Origin: Rhodoluna sp.
Lineage (GTDB): Bacteria; Actinomycetota; Actinomycetes; Actinomycetales; Microbacteriaceae
Length of the DNA: 50,931 nucleotides
Assembly: GCF_024641065.1 (NCBI RefSeq)
Contig: NZ_JAHEDV010000007.1
Coordinates: 1-50,931, forward strand
Reading direction: 5' to 3'
Shown here: in pieces, positions 8,945-19,142 of the stretch
Position numbering within the stretch: the first letter of the stretch is position 1
Layout: each line of letters begins with the position of its first letter
The notes under the pieces: model-generated
The model's input: the letters and a program-made list of their open reading frames with translations, nothing else
The model's database searches: none
What the model was told of the DNA's origin: nothing
Made by a program: the position numbers and the translations under genes

Positions 8945-9301
8945 ATGATTGTGGGTGTCGGTGTAGACGCGGTTGAACTCAGCCGCTTCGAAATCAAACT
9001 CTCAGAGACTCCTAGACTTGCCGAACGGCTTTTCACCGAGGCCGAGCGCGATTCGAACCTCAAATCTTTGGCGGGCAAATTCGCGGCTAAAGAAGCGTTG
9101 ATTAAGGCGCTCGCCGGAGTTGGCGGCTTGGAGTGGCATGGCATGGAGATCATCAAAGAAGCTTCAGGCAAACCAGCATTTTCGCTCACTGGGCGCACGG
9201 CTGAATTAGCTGCTGATGCCGGGGTGCAGAACATCCATGTTTCAATTACTCATGACGGCCAAATGGCTGTTGCTTTTGTAGTGGCCGAGGGAGGTGCCTG
9301 A
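8945..9301 (+). CDS. acpS: Holo-[acyl-carrier-protein] synthase
   Basis: AcpS transfers 4'-phosphopantetheine from CoA to acyl carrier protein. The 118-residue protein has the two signature regions: GVGVDAVELSRFE near the N-terminus (magnesium-binding Asp) and KFAAKEALIKAL near residue 45. Size is normal. ATG 8945 lies 4 nt after glmS, and its stop codon overlaps the alr start by one base (TGATG), indicating translational coupling. CoA from CoaA, encoded nearby, is its substrate. Confidence 0.95.
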   Translation: MIVGVGVDAVELSRFEIKLSETPRLAERLFTEAERDSNLKSLAGKFAAKEALIKALAGVGGLEWHGMEIIKEASGKPAFSLTGRTAELAADAGVQNIHVSITHDGQMAVAFVVAEGGA

Positions 9302-10413
9302 TGCGCGAGTTGATTATCGATCTTGACGCCATTGCGAGCAACCTTAAGTCGGTGCGCGCGCGCGTTGGCTCAGCCATGGTTCTGGGAGTGGTCAAGGCAG
9401 ACGCCTACGGCCACGGCATGATTCCGGTAGCTAAGAAGCTTGAGGCTGCTGGCGTCGACTATCTCGGCGTTGCTGACGTTCACGAAGCTCAGCAGTTGCG
9501 TGATGCCGGAATCGATCTGCCAATTTTGGCTTGGTTGCATGACCCACGCGAAAACTTTATCCGTGCCATTGATAGCGGAATCGAATTAGGTATTGCCAAC
9601 CTGGAACAGTTGGAGCGAGTTGCGAAGGCAGCCGAGCACCTCGGCCGAATCGCCCGCGTGCACTTGAAAGTCGACACCGGCTTGGGGCGCAATGGTTCGA
9701 CGGAACAAGAATGGCCTGCTCTGCTGAAGGCTGCTCACGGTTTTGTAGCCGAAGGTTTCATTCAGGCAGTTGCCATTTTTAGTCACCTGTCTTGCACCAG
9801 CGAGGCTGACGACCTGTTGCAAATCGAACGCTTCGAGGCTGCCTGCGAAAGCGCGCGAGAGCACGAGATTGATTTTGAATTGCGTCACCTAACTGCGAGC
9901 GACGGTTCGATTCGCTACCCGCAGGCTCACTACGAAATGGTTCGTATTGGCGTTGCGCTCTATGGTCTTTCGCCGTTCACCGAGAATCACTCTGAAGATT
10001 TTGGATTGATTCCGGCAATGACTGCAACCTCGGTTGTTGTGCAGACCAAGCGGGTGCCCGCTGACCATGGGGTCAGTTATGGTTACCTCCACCGCACCAC
10101 TGGCGAGACCACTTTGGCACTGGTGCCAGTTGGCTACGCCGAGGGTCTTCCGCGAAACGCTAGCACAGCCGCCAAAGTCTCGATCAACGGCAAGACCTAT
10201 TCGATCCTTAGTCGAATTGCCATGGATCAATTTGTGCTTGACGTCGGTGACGATGTAGTTAGTGCTGGCGACCTAGTGACTATTTTTGGTGATGCTGCCG
10301 CGGGGGTTCCATCCGTGGATGATTTGGCTGCCGCTGCCGACACGATCAACTATGAAATCGTCACTCGCATGGGTGGCCGTTTCAAGCGAACCTATTTGGG
10401 CGAAGAGGCATAA
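9301..10413 (+). CDS. alr: Alanine racemase
   Basis: Alr interconverts L- and D-alanine for peptidoglycan. The PLP-binding lysine is Lys32 in VVKADAYGHG and the second catalytic base is Tyr260 in HGVSYGYLH, both in their family contexts. The 370-residue length is typical. It is translationally coupled to acpS and followed without gap by tsaE. The alr-tsaE-tsaB-rimI-tsaD gene order is a common actinobacterial arrangement. Confidence 0.96.
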   Translation: MRELIIDLDAIASNLKSVRARVGSAMVLGVVKADAYGHGMIPVAKKLEAAGVDYLGVADVHEAQQLRDAGIDLPILAWLHDPRENFIRAIDSGIELGIANLEQLERVAKAAEHLGRIARVHLKVDTGLGRNGSTEQEWPALLKAAHGFVAEGFIQAVAIFSHLSCTSEADDLLQIERFEAACESAREHEIDFELRHLTASDGSIRYPQAHYEMVRIGVALYGLSPFTENHSEDFGLIPAMTATSVVVQTKRVPADHGVSYGYLHRTTGETTLALVPVGYAEGLPRNASTAAKVSINGKTYSILSRIAMDQFVLDVGDDVVSAGDLVTIFGDAAAGVPSVDDLAAAADTINYEIVTRMGGRFKRTYLGEEA

Positions 10414-10878
10414 GTGGCCGAGGTTCTGGCCAACCTGATAATCGAAACCCCCGAAGAAATGCACGACTTGGGGTTGAAACTTGCACGCGCTTTCAAAGCC
10501 GGAGATCTAATTTTGCTCACTGGCCCACTCGGGGCAGGTAAGACCACGCTCACCCGCGGAATTGGCGAGGCGCTGGGCGCAATCGGAAACGTCTCAAGCC
10601 CAACTTTCGTTTTGGCCCGAACCCATTCTTGTGGCACCGGCAAACCAGAATTGGTTCACGTGGATGCTTATCGACTAACCAGCGCGGCTGAGCTCGATGA
10701 CCTAGACATTGATTTTGGCAACTCGATCACTGTGGTCGAATGGGGTCGCGGGCTAACCGACGGAATCACCGAGGATTGGCTCGAACTTGAAATCGAGCGA
10801 GACCACACCGGTGCGTCAGAGACTCGAAAGGTTACTATTACAGGCACCGGCAGTCGTTGGTCAGGAGTGAAATTCTGA
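10414..10878 (+). CDS. tsaE: tRNA t6A37 biosynthesis ATPase TsaE
   Basis: TsaE is the ATPase that resets the TsaBD complex during synthesis of N6-threonylcarbamoyladenosine at tRNA position 37. The P-loop GPLGAGKTTLTRG spans residues about 37-49, followed by SSPTFVLARTH and the HVDAYRL motif. At 154 residues it has family length. GTG 10414 begins directly after the alr stop codon. The stop overlaps the tsaB ATG by one base. Confidence 0.94.
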   Translation: MAEVLANLIIETPEEMHDLGLKLARAFKAGDLILLTGPLGAGKTTLTRGIGEALGAIGNVSSPTFVLARTHSCGTGKPELVHVDAYRLTSAAELDDLDIDFGNSITVVEWGRGLTDGITEDWLELEIERDHTGASETRKVTITGTGSRWSGVKF

Positions 10879-11534
10879 TGCCTATCACTCTGGCGATTGA
10901 CACCTCGGCTGGTACATCCGTGGCGGTCTTGCGTGGCGGCGAATTGTTGGCCGAGTTGAACAACGACTACAACATGAAACATGCCGAAGGAATTGGCGAT
11001 GCGATTTCGCAAGTGATTGCAGCCGCCGAGATTAAGCCAAGCCAAATAAAGACTGTTGTGGTTGGTCGAGGCCCAGCCCCATTCACCGGCCTAAGAATCG
11101 GCATCGCGGCCGCCATCATGTTTTCTGAAGGTGTCGGAGCTAGGTTATTCGGAGTCGTCAGCCTTGACGCTGTTGCTCGCGAGGCTTTGATAAACCGCGA
11201 GATTGCCAGCCAGGTTTCAGAAGAAAAGCCCCTGTTGGTAACCGCAGATGCCAGGCGCAGCGAGGTCTACTGGGCGCTTTATTCGGGCATCTCAAAGTCG
11301 GGTGCGCCAATTTGTGTTGAAGGCCCAGCGGTTATCAAACCGGTTGCGCTTGAAGAGCTACTCGCTGGCAGAGGCCTGCAACCAATCAGGTCTGAAGCGC
11401 CGGTTAGGGCAGCCCAACTGGCTAAGGTGCTCGATGCGCAACTAGTCGATGGCCAGGCAACTGATGATGTAACCGCGCTGTATCTGCGTGCTCCAGATGC
11501 GGTGCCGAGCCCAGGCAAGAAGGTCAGCGGATGA
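10878..11534 (+). CDS. tsaB: tRNA t6A37 threonylcarbamoyltransferase subunit TsaB
   Basis: TsaB is the inactive ASKHA-fold partner that dimerises with TsaD. The N-terminus [13 protein letters not shown] is the degenerate ATPase phosphate-1 strand, and [19 protein letters not shown] is the family signature. The frame is open from 10857, but ATG 10878 is chosen because it has an AGGAG site at 10863-10867 and overlaps the tsaE stop by one base. The product is 218 residues. The last bases overlap the next gene (ATGA). Confidence 0.93.
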   Translation: MPITLAIDTSAGTSVAVLRGGELLAELNNDYNMKHAEGIGDAISQVIAAAEIKPSQIKTVVVGRGPAPFTGLRIGIAAAIMFSEGVGARLFGVVSLDAVAREALINREIASQVSEEKPLLVTADARRSEVYWALYSGISKSGAPICVEGPAVIKPVALEELLAGRGLQPIRSEAPVRAAQLAKVLDAQLVDGQATDDVTALYLRAPDAVPSPGKKVSG

Positions 11535-13042
11535 AACCCTGGTCGATAAGAAATGCGGTTGAGTCAGACCTTGACGCAATCATGCAACTCGAAAATGCCT
11601 GCTTCGCGGCAGATGCCTGGTCTCGCGAAAATATGCACTTTGAAGTGCAGGCTCACCACACGGTTTATTTGGTGGCCCACCTTGATGAGCAGCTGGTTGG
11701 CTTTGCTGGTCTGAGCAAGGTGCCTGGCAACGATCAAGCCGACATCCAAACCATCGCTGTGTCTGAAACTCAGCGAGGCAAGGGTCTTGGTCGAGACCTG
11801 ATGAACCACTTGCTCACCGATGCCCGTCGCCAGCTTGCCTATGAGGTTTTTCTTGAGGTTCGTGCAGATAACGAGCCGGCTCAAAAACTCTATGAGTCGT
11901 TGGGGTTTGAGCACATCGACACCCGCAAGCGTTATTACCAACCCGATGATGTCGATGCCTGGGTTATGCGTTTGCAATTCAAGCAGTCATCTTTCGGCCG
12001 CGAGCCTGTGGTTCTCGGAATCGAGTCTTCTTGCGATGAAACCGGTGTTGGCATTGTTCGAGGCAGCACGCTTTTGGCGAATGTCATTTCAAGCAGCATG
12101 GATGAACATGCTCGCTTCGGTGGAGTTGTTCCCGAGATTGCAGCAAGAGCTCACCTAGAGGCGCTCAAGCCAACTCTGAATCAAGCACTGGCTACGGCAA
12201 ATCTCAGCCTTCAAGATATCGATGCGATTGCGGTCACAAATGGCCCGGGTCTCGGTGGCGCTCTAATGGTTGGCGTTGGCGCAGCCAAAGCCTTGGCCGT
12301 TGCGCTAGAAAAGCCGATCTATGCCGTGAATCACTTGGTTGGTCACGTCGGAGTAGACATTCTTGAGCGCGGCAAACTTGAAACTCCGACCATTGCACTC
12401 TTGGTCAGTGGTGGGCATACCTCGTTGCTATTGGTTCGCGATCTTTTAGATGATGTTGAGTTGTTGGGCGAGACCATCGACGATGCCGCGGGTGAAGCCT
12501 TCGACAAAATTGCCCGAGTGCTCGGATTGCCATACCCGGGTGGCCCCGAAATCGACCGAGCTGCGATTGGGGGTGACCCTAAAGCGATAAGGTTCCCGCG
12601 TGGGCTCACTCTGCCAAAAGACATGGAGAAGCATCGCTATAACTTCTCGTTCTCAGGACTAAAAACCGCGGTTGCCCGTTGGGTAGAGGTTGCCGAGGCC
12701 AAGGGCGAAACTTATAACAAGGCCGATGTGGCAGCTAGCTTCAGAGAGGCAGTTGCCGACGTTTTGGTGAGCAAGGCAATTAATGCTTGCCTGGCCTACG
12801 GTGTTCCTCGACTGTTGCTCGGTGGGGGCGTGGTTGCCAATGCCAGACTTCGCGAACTTGCAACCGAACGGTGCGCCGAGAATGGAATCGAACTTCGAAT
12901 CCCAGCACTTAGCCTCTGCACTGATAACGGCGCAATGATCGCCGCTCTTGGTGCCCAACTCATAATGGCCGGGCGCCAGCCTTCATCCTTGCATTTTGGC
13001 GCCGACTCAACGCTGCCGGTGACCACAGTTCAGTCGTTGTAG
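11531..13042 (+). CDS. tsaD: Fused RimI-type acetyltransferase / TsaD
   Basis: One uninterrupted 503-residue frame joins two enzymes. Residues 1 to about 150 are a GNAT acetyltransferase of the RimI type, which acetylates the N-terminus of S18; the acetyl-CoA loop QRGKGLG is at 81-87 and [13 protein letters not shown] at 114-126. From about residue 158 the protein is TsaD, which transfers threonylcarbamoyl to tRNA A37. It opens [12 protein letters not shown], has the iron ligands His268 and His272 in [14 protein letters not shown], and [10 protein letters not shown]. RimI and TsaD are separate neighbouring genes in most actinobacteria; here no stop or start lies between them. It overlaps tsaB by 4 nt. 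Confidence 0.95.
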   Translation: MKPWSIRNAVESDLDAIMQLENACFAADAWSRENMHFEVQAHHTVYLVAHLDEQLVGFAGLSKVPGNDQADIQTIAVSETQRGKGLGRDLMNHLLTDARRQLAYEVFLEVRADNEPAQKLYESLGFEHIDTRKRYYQPDDVDAWVMRLQFKQSSFGREPVVLGIESSCDETGVGIVRGSTLLANVISSSMDEHARFGGVVPEIAARAHLEALKPTLNQALATANLSLQDIDAIAVTNGPGLGGALMVGVGAAKALAVALEKPIYAVNHLVGHVGVDILERGKLETPTIALLVSGGHTSLLLVRDLLDDVELLGETIDDAAGEAFDKIARVLGLPYPGGPEIDRAAIGGDPKAIRFPRGLTLPKDMEKHRYNFSFSGLKTAVARWVEVAEAKGETYNKADVAASFREAVADVLVSKAINACLAYGVPRLLLGGGVVANARLRELATERCAENGIELRIPALSLCTDNGAMIAALGAQLIMAGRQPSSLHFGADSTLPVTTVQSL

Positions 13043-13138
13043 TTTCACTGCCTAACCTCAGGCTTCTCACAGTGTTTTATCAGACACGGGTGGTCAACTG
13101 ATTTTGTTGTAAGACAACGAGACCTAGGAGAAAGCCAA

Positions 13139-13567
13139 ATGGCTGAGAAGACCGCAAAGATTGAAACCGCTGCGAAGGCAGACGCAAAAGCTGCACCAAA
13201 AACTGAGGCTAAGGCCGCCCCTGCAGCGGCTGCTAATGGTGCAGCAAAATTTGACCTGAATTCACTGAACACCCTTGCTGTTGTTTCTCTCGCAACAGCG
13301 GTAACTGGCTTCGGTGCCGTGGCCGCAATCATCACCGGTCACATCTCACTGGCTCAGATCAAAAAGTCTGGTCAGTCAGGTCGAGGTCTTGCCATTGCTG
13401 GTGTCATCGTGGGCTATGCAGTTGTAGCGCTTTGGGTGCTCGGCGGCATTGCTTCAATCGCTTACAAGCTTCGCTATGGCTTCGGCTATGGCGATGTCAT
13501 GCCCATGGATGGCTTTGGAACCAGAATGGACGGTTTCGGCAACGGCATGATGGGTCAGATCGACTAA
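13139..13567 (+). CDS. DUF4190-type membrane protein
   Basis: The first 40 residues are an alanine/lysine-rich, probably disordered cytoplasmic segment. Two hydrophobic helices follow (about residues 45-67 and 83-107), separated by GHISLAQIKKSGQSGRGLAIAG, which is the recognisable DUF4190 signature. The C-terminal tail is glycine/methionine rich. Function is unknown; family members are small actinobacterial membrane proteins often found near envelope genes. ATG 13139 has a TAGGAGA site at 13125-13131. A short inverted repeat GTTGT/ACAAC (about 13106-13118) lies upstream. It is monocistronic: the next gene is convergent. Confidence 0.75.
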   Translation: MAEKTAKIETAAKADAKAAPKTEAKAAPAAAANGAAKFDLNSLNTLAVVSLATAVTGFGAVAAIITGHISLAQIKKSGQSGRGLAIAGVIVGYAVVALWVLGGIASIAYKLRYGFGYGDVMPMDGFGTRMDGFGNGMMGQID

Positions 13568-13603
13568 GGGTTTTACTACTGCAACAAAACGAGGATAAAG
13601 GGA

Positions 13604-14800
13604 TTACTTCTCGCAGATAAGAACACGATGGGCGTCGCCCACTCTGGTAACAATCAGGGTGGCGGCGCCTTTCCCTTTGGGCGCCAACTCTTTGCGCAAT
13701 TGCTCAGGAACAATATCTGAACCACGTTTTTTGATTTCAAGCGTGCCTATTTCGCGCTCGCGAAGATAAGCCTTTAACTTTTTGCGATCGAAAGCTAGGT
13801 TGTCGATCACGCGATAGCTCTTCAACCAAGGCGAATCAATAGGTTCATCGCTGGTCAGGTAGGCGATCTCTGGGGCAAAGATGCGAGCGCCCACCTCAAT
13901 GGCGAGCTGACCCAGCAAGTGCGATCGAATTACTGAGTTGTCTGGCTCGTGTACGAAATTACCCAACTCGCCATACGGTGCATCTAGTCGAGCACTGCTA
14001 GCGCTGGTGATTTCGAACTTTGCATCCGGGGTAATCAAAAGTGCAGCACGCTTGATGTTTGGGCGCGCAACAGCGCCAAACCAGAGGCCAAGTTCTACTA
14101 GGTCGCCATTTACTGAAACCCATTGGGCTTCGGCGGTTTCAGGAATACCTTCGTGCGGGTGACCAGGGCCAAACTTCACTCCGGTAGGTTTGCGCTCTGC
14201 AGCGGCAACCACAAAGTCAAATGTTGGTGAGAAGGCGGCTGGGTCAAATTTTCTTGAAGCGCGCTCGCGCGATGGCCCACCAAGTTCGCGTCTTGCTGGG
14301 TCAAAGAAGAGTCCATCAAATTGGTCAAGGTCTAGTTTGGTGACGTCGGCTTGTTCGACGACTGCATTTTCAAATGGCGCCAGGTTATAGGAAGCCACTG
14401 CGGCGGTCACTTCATCGATGTCAAAGGCCCGAACCTGCAAATCCAGGCTGGCCATAGCCAGGCTCTCGGCTCCGATTCCGCAGCCAAGGTCGGCAATGAC
14501 GCTCAAGCCCGCGGCTCTGAAGCGTTGGGCGTGCAATGCCGCCACTGAAAGCCTGGATGCCTGTTCTAGACCAGCCTCGGTGAAGAGCATCTGAGGAGTG
14601 AATGGTCCAAATTTTGATTCGGCTCGCCTGCGAAGTTTGGCTTGGCTGAGCACCGCGGCAACCAGGGCCGGGTCGTTTCCTTCGGAACGAAGGCTGCTGA
14701 CCAGTTTTAGAACGTCTGCTTTAGCGTCAATCGGGCCTACTTTTTCAAGTAGCTTTTGACCCTCTGGTGAGAGCAAGCGAATGAAGTCTTGGCGTTCCAT
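13604..14800 (-). CDS. Class I SAM-dependent methyltransferase with THUMP-like domain
   Basis: The 398-residue protein has a Rossmann methyltransferase core with motif I VIADLGCGIGAESLA near residue 100, an acidic strand end FDIDEVTAA, and FFDPARRELGGPSR further on. The C-terminal third matches the THUMP-like domain found in a conserved actinobacterial family, ending with KGAATLIVTRVGDAHRVLICEK-like strands. Substrate is unknown; an RNA substrate is inferred from the THUMP-like domain. TAGCCT (14812-14807) lies 6 nt before ATG 14800 and no Shine-Dalgarno site is seen, suggesting leaderless translation. It is divergent from groES, close to the CIRCE site. Confidence 0.8.
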   Translation of the reverse strand: MERQDFIRLLSPEGQKLLEKVGPIDAKADVLKLVSSLRSEGNDPALVAAVLSQAKLRRRAESKFGPFTPQMLFTEAGLEQASRLSVAALHAQRFRAAGLSVIADLGCGIGAESLAMASLDLQVRAFDIDEVTAAVASYNLAPFENAVVEQADVTKLDLDQFDGLFFDPARRELGGPSRERASRKFDPAAFSPTFDFVVAAAERKPTGVKFGPGHPHEGIPETAEAQWVSVNGDLVELGLWFGAVARPNIKRAALLITPDAKFEITSASSARLDAPYGELGNFVHEPDNSVIRSHLLGQLAIEVGARIFAPEIAYLTSDEPIDSPWLKSYRVIDNLAFDRKKLKAYLREREIGTLEIKKRGSDIVPEQLRKELAPKGKGAATLIVTRVGDAHRVLICEK

Positions 14801-14837
14801 AAAGACAGGCTACCAATCGGCTGACAGCGAACAGCCT

Positions 14838-14864
14838 TTAGCACTCAACTGCATCGAGTGCTAA
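14838..14864 (+). promoter_or_regulatory. CIRCE operator (HrcA site) of groES
   Basis: TTAGCACTC (14838-14846), nine bases, then GAGTGCTAA (14856-14864) is a perfect CIRCE inverted repeat, the HrcA repressor site. TAATAT at 14862-14867 may be the -10 of the groES promoter, so bound HrcA would block polymerase. HrcA itself is not encoded in the window. Confidence 0.95.
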
Positions 14865-14903
14865 TATGGCTCTACAAACCCGTTTCTAGAAGAAGAGGTA
14901 ATC

Positions 14904-15200
14904 ATGTCGGTTTCGATTAAGCCACTTGAAGATCGCATCGTTGTTCGCCCAGTTGAGGCAGAGCAGGTCACCGCTTCGGGTCTGGTAATTCCAGACACCG
15001 CAAAAGAGAAGCCACAAGAGGCTGAGGTTATTGCTGTTGGTCCTGGTCGTGTAGACGAGCGCGGCAACCGCATCCCAGTTGATGTTGCTGTTGGCGACAA
15101 AGTTATCTTCTCGAAGTACGGCGGCACCGAGCTAAAGTTTGCTGGCGAAGAGTACCTAGTGCTTTCAGCCCGCGACGTGCTAGCAGTAGTAGTTCGCTAA
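14904..15200 (+). CDS. groS: Co-chaperonin GroES
   Basis: GroES caps the GroEL folding chamber. The 98-residue protein shows [15 protein letters not shown] at the N-terminus, the mobile-loop region [25 protein letters not shown] at residues about 25-49, and the [17 protein letters not shown] end. ATG 14904 has an AGAAGAGG site upstream. It is heat-shock regulated through the CIRCE site 40 nt upstream. No groEL follows: a terminator and then guaB come next, so groES is a single-gene unit here and groEL must lie elsewhere. Confidence 0.97.
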   Translation: MSVSIKPLEDRIVVRPVEAEQVTASGLVIPDTAKEKPQEAEVIAVGPGRVDERGNRIPVDVAVGDKVIFSKYGGTELKFAGEEYLVLSARDVLAVVVR

Positions 15201-15209
15201 ATTGCTTTG

Positions 15210-15238
15210 AAAGACCCCGGCCTAGGTCGGGGTCTTTT
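15210..15238 (+). terminator. Rho-independent terminator after groES
   Basis: AAAGACCCCG (15210-15219) pairs perfectly with CGGGGTCTTT (15228-15237) around an 8-nt loop, ending in TTTT. The A-tract on the left arm means it may also act on the opposite strand. Confidence 0.88.
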
Positions 15239-15286
15239 GCGTTAAATCAAGGTGGTTTTAGCGCCGCCAGACAAAAATTCTTCCTC

Positions 15287-15315
15287 TAAACAAGCCCCAC
15301 TCCGGTGGGTAGAAT
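15287..15315 (+). promoter_or_regulatory. guaB: Leaderless promoter of guaB
   Basis: TAAACA (15287-15292) and TAGAAT (15310-15315) are spaced by 17 nt. The expected start point falls on or next to the A of the guaB ATG at 15322, and there is no Shine-Dalgarno site. CCCAC/GTGGG (15296-15309) forms a small stem between the two hexamers. Confidence 0.65.
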
Positions 15316-15318
15316 TGA

Positions 15319-16827
<1,509 letters not shown>

Positions 16828-16850
16828 ACGCGGATTAGGAAACAGAACTT

Positions 16851-17969
16851 ATGAGTGAAATCGAAATCGGTCGCGGCAAGCGCGGCAATCGTGCCTGGGC
16901 ATTCGACGACATCGCTATCGTGCCATCACGACGCACCCGCGACCCTCGCGATGTTTCAACCGCCTGGAAGATCGATGCTTATGAGTTCGACCTGCCTGTG
17001 TTGGGTGCGCCAATGGACTCAGTCGTCTCACCTGATACCGCAATTGCCATCGGCAAGCTCGGTGGTCTCGGTGTTTTAGATCTTGAAGGTCTCTGGACTC
17101 GCTACGAAGACCCAACCCAGCAGCTAAACGAGGTTGCCAAGCTTTCTCCTGAATCTGCTACCAAGCGCATGCAAGAGATTTATGCAGAGCCAATCAAGGC
17201 TGAACTGATTCGCGATCGAATCGCTCAGATTCGTGCAGCTGGTGTGACCGTTGCCGGTGCACTAACCCCGCAGCGTGCCGCCGAGTTCAGCGACACCGTC
17301 ATCAAGGCGGGTCTCGACATGTTCGTTATCCGTGGCACAACCGTTTCGGCTGAGCACGTTTCACGAAACTCAGAACCGCTGAACCTAAAAGAATTCATTT
17401 ACAAGCTCGAGGTGCCGGTAATCGTCGGTGGCGCAGCAACCTACACCTCAGCTCTCCACCTGATGCGCACCGGTGCTGCTGGTGTTCTAGTTGGCTTCGG
17501 TGGTGGCGCAGCTTCAACCACTCGCCGCGTTTTGGGCATACACGCTCCGATGGCAACCGCAGTTGCTGATGTGGCTGGCGCTCGTCGTGACTACATGGAT
17601 GAATCTGGCGGTCGCTATGTTCACGTAATCGCCGATGGCGGTCTTGGTACTGCCGGTGACATCGTGAAAGCCATCGCTGTTGGTGCCGATGCAGTGATGC
17701 TCGGTTCAGTTCTTGCTCGTGCCGAAGAGGCACCTGGTCAAGGCTGGCACTGGGGTCAAGAGGCTTTCAACCAAGAGTTGCCGCGCGGCAACAAGGTTGA
17801 GGTCGGAACCTCTGGCACACTCGAGCAGATTTTGGTTGGCCCGTCTTCAAAGGCTGACGGAACCACCAACCTAATGGGTTCACTTCGCCGTTCGATGGCA
17901 ACCACCGGTTACTCAGATGTCAAAGAGTTCCAGCGCGTTGACGTCGTGGTTGCCCCATATCACGTTTAG
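16851..17969 (+). CDS. guaB3: GuaB3-type IMP dehydrogenase-related protein
   Basis: This 372-residue protein belongs to the second IMPDH-like family of actinobacteria, which lacks CBS domains and always accompanies a true GuaB. The barrel motifs VLGAPMDSVVSP, GGAATYTSALHLMRTGA and HVIADGGLGTAGDIVKAIA are clear. The loop equivalent to the IMPDH nucleophile reads GFGGGAASTTRRV, so Ser222 stands where GuaB has Cys312. A cyanobacterial GuaB3 has been described as a GMP reductase; with Ser here, activity is uncertain. A TTAGGAAACAG site precedes ATG 16851. It is likely co-transcribed with guaB and precedes SURF1. Confidence 0.88.
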   Translation: MSEIEIGRGKRGNRAWAFDDIAIVPSRRTRDPRDVSTAWKIDAYEFDLPVLGAPMDSVVSPDTAIAIGKLGGLGVLDLEGLWTRYEDPTQQLNEVAKLSPESATKRMQEIYAEPIKAELIRDRIAQIRAAGVTVAGALTPQRAAEFSDTVIKAGLDMFVIRGTTVSAEHVSRNSEPLNLKEFIYKLEVPVIVGGAATYTSALHLMRTGAAGVLVGFGGGAASTTRRVLGIHAPMATAVADVAGARRDYMDESGGRYVHVIADGGLGTAGDIVKAIAVGADAVMLGSVLARAEEAPGQGWHWGQEAFNQELPRGNKVEVGTSGTLEQILVGPSSKADGTTNLMGSLRRSMATTGYSDVKEFQRVDVVVAPYHV

Positions 17970-17977
17970 GCAAAAGC

Positions 17978-18700
17978 ATGCCAGCAAAGGCGCCAACCTT
18001 CTTCTCTGTCGCAAGGCAGCCGAAGTGGATTGGCGCTTTGTTGCTTTCGCTCATGGTGGCAGCAGTTTTCGCAGCACTGGGTCAATGGCAGCTTGATCGA
18101 AGTTTTACTAAAAACACTCCGGGTCAGACCCAAGAGCTTCCGGTTGAAACTGTGAACCTAATGCTCGACACTGAACATGTTTTTATCGTCGAAAACCGAT
18201 TGCAGTCGAATGAACTCGGGTTCTGGCTAATCTCAGGCGCCCACGACGAAGCCGGCAAATCGCTCACGGTCGCGCTCGGCTGGGGAGAAAACCTTGCTGA
18301 ACTGGTTGCTGACCGAGAGGCGCTCATGCAATCAGTGCAGGCCCAGGCATTCATGCCTCACAAGGGAATTTGGGTGCCAACCGAGGCACCGCAACCGACG
18401 AATATCGAGCAGCCATATTTGCTCAAGTCAGTATCGTTGGCCCAACTGATCAATCTTTATGACTTAGACGCCGGCACCGAGTTGTACCCAGATGTTTTTG
18501 TGCTCGCCCAAGAGTTTCAGACTAAAAGCGGAAAGCTAGAACAAATTAAAGTCTCCTATGAAAAAGGGGCTGCAAGTATCAATTGGCTGAGCGCTTTCTA
18601 TTTTCTGGAGTGGTGCCTCTTCGCCGGTTTTGCGGTCTTCCTTTGGTGGCGCTTGGTCAAAGATGAGCAAATTCGCCTTCAACTCGAAACGGTAAACTAG
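17978..18700 (+). CDS. SURF1 family protein
   Basis: SURF1 proteins assist assembly of haem-copper cytochrome oxidase. The 240-residue product has two membrane helices at the ends (about residues 17-39 and 206-226) flanking a long extracytoplasmic domain, the classical SURF1 layout. GQWQLDRS just after the first helix is the family signature, and the second helix ends in WWRLVKDEQ. It starts 8 nt after guaB3. Its stop codon is embedded in a TAAACT hexamer that may act as promoter for the next gene. Confidence 0.85.
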   Translation: MPAKAPTFFSVARQPKWIGALLLSLMVAAVFAALGQWQLDRSFTKNTPGQTQELPVETVNLMLDTEHVFIVENRLQSNELGFWLISGAHDEAGKSLTVALGWGENLAELVADREALMQSVQAQAFMPHKGIWVPTEAPQPTNIEQPYLLKSVSLAQLINLYDLDAGTELYPDVFVLAQEFQTKSGKLEQIKVSYEKGAASINWLSAFYFLEWCLFAGFAVFLWWRLVKDEQIRLQLETVN

Positions 18701-18704
18701 AGGC

Positions 18705-19142
18705 ATGACTTTGGCCCCTCTTCCCGAGCAAATTCCAACCATCCGTGGTGTTTTGAAGTATTTCAAAGTGACTTCTTATATCACCGGTGTGTTCTTGATT
18801 TTGATCATGGTTATGTGGGCAATTCGCTTGAGCATTCATGCCGACCTGTGGCTTGCGGGCCCTGATGGTTTTCTTGCATTGGCCTTTTATTCAGAGGGCG
18901 CTGACGGCGTCAAAGTAGGCCTACCGACCAATGGCTTTAGCCTCACCTCGGTCTCGCTAATTGTTCATGGATGGCTCTATGTTGCCTACCTGTTTGGCGA
19001 TTTCAGACTCTGGACTCTGCTGCGCTGGAGTTTCACCAGATTCCTGATTATTGCGCTTGGTGGAATCGTTCCATTTCTTTCATTCTTTACCGAAAAATAC
19101 TTCGCCAAGGTTGCCGAAGCCGATCTGAAAAAGGTTGTCTAA
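18705..19142 (+). CDS. DUF3817 family membrane protein
   Basis: This 145-residue protein has three hydrophobic segments (about residues 25-45, 83-102 and 113-128) and the VHGWLYVAYLFGDF pattern of DUF3817, an actinobacterial family frequently encoded directly before guaA. Function is unknown. TAAACT (18693-18698) sits exactly 6 nt before ATG 18705, so it may have its own leaderless transcript. The gene ends immediately before the guaA ATG, so the two are probably translated from one message. Confidence 0.8.
   Translation: MTLAPLPEQIPTIRGVLKYFKVTSYITGVFLILIMVMWAIRLSIHADLWLAGPDGFLALAFYSEGADGVKVGLPTNGFSLTSVSLIVHGWLYVAYLFGDFRLWTLLRWSFTRFLIIALGGIVPFLSFFTEKYFAKVAEADLKKVV

Noticed and set aside
13043-13138. 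Terminator for rimI-tsaD or clear promoter for the DUF4190 gene
   Set aside because: Only a 4-bp GCCT/AGGC stem and a short GTTGT/ACAAC repeat are present; neither has a T-run or properly spaced hexamers.
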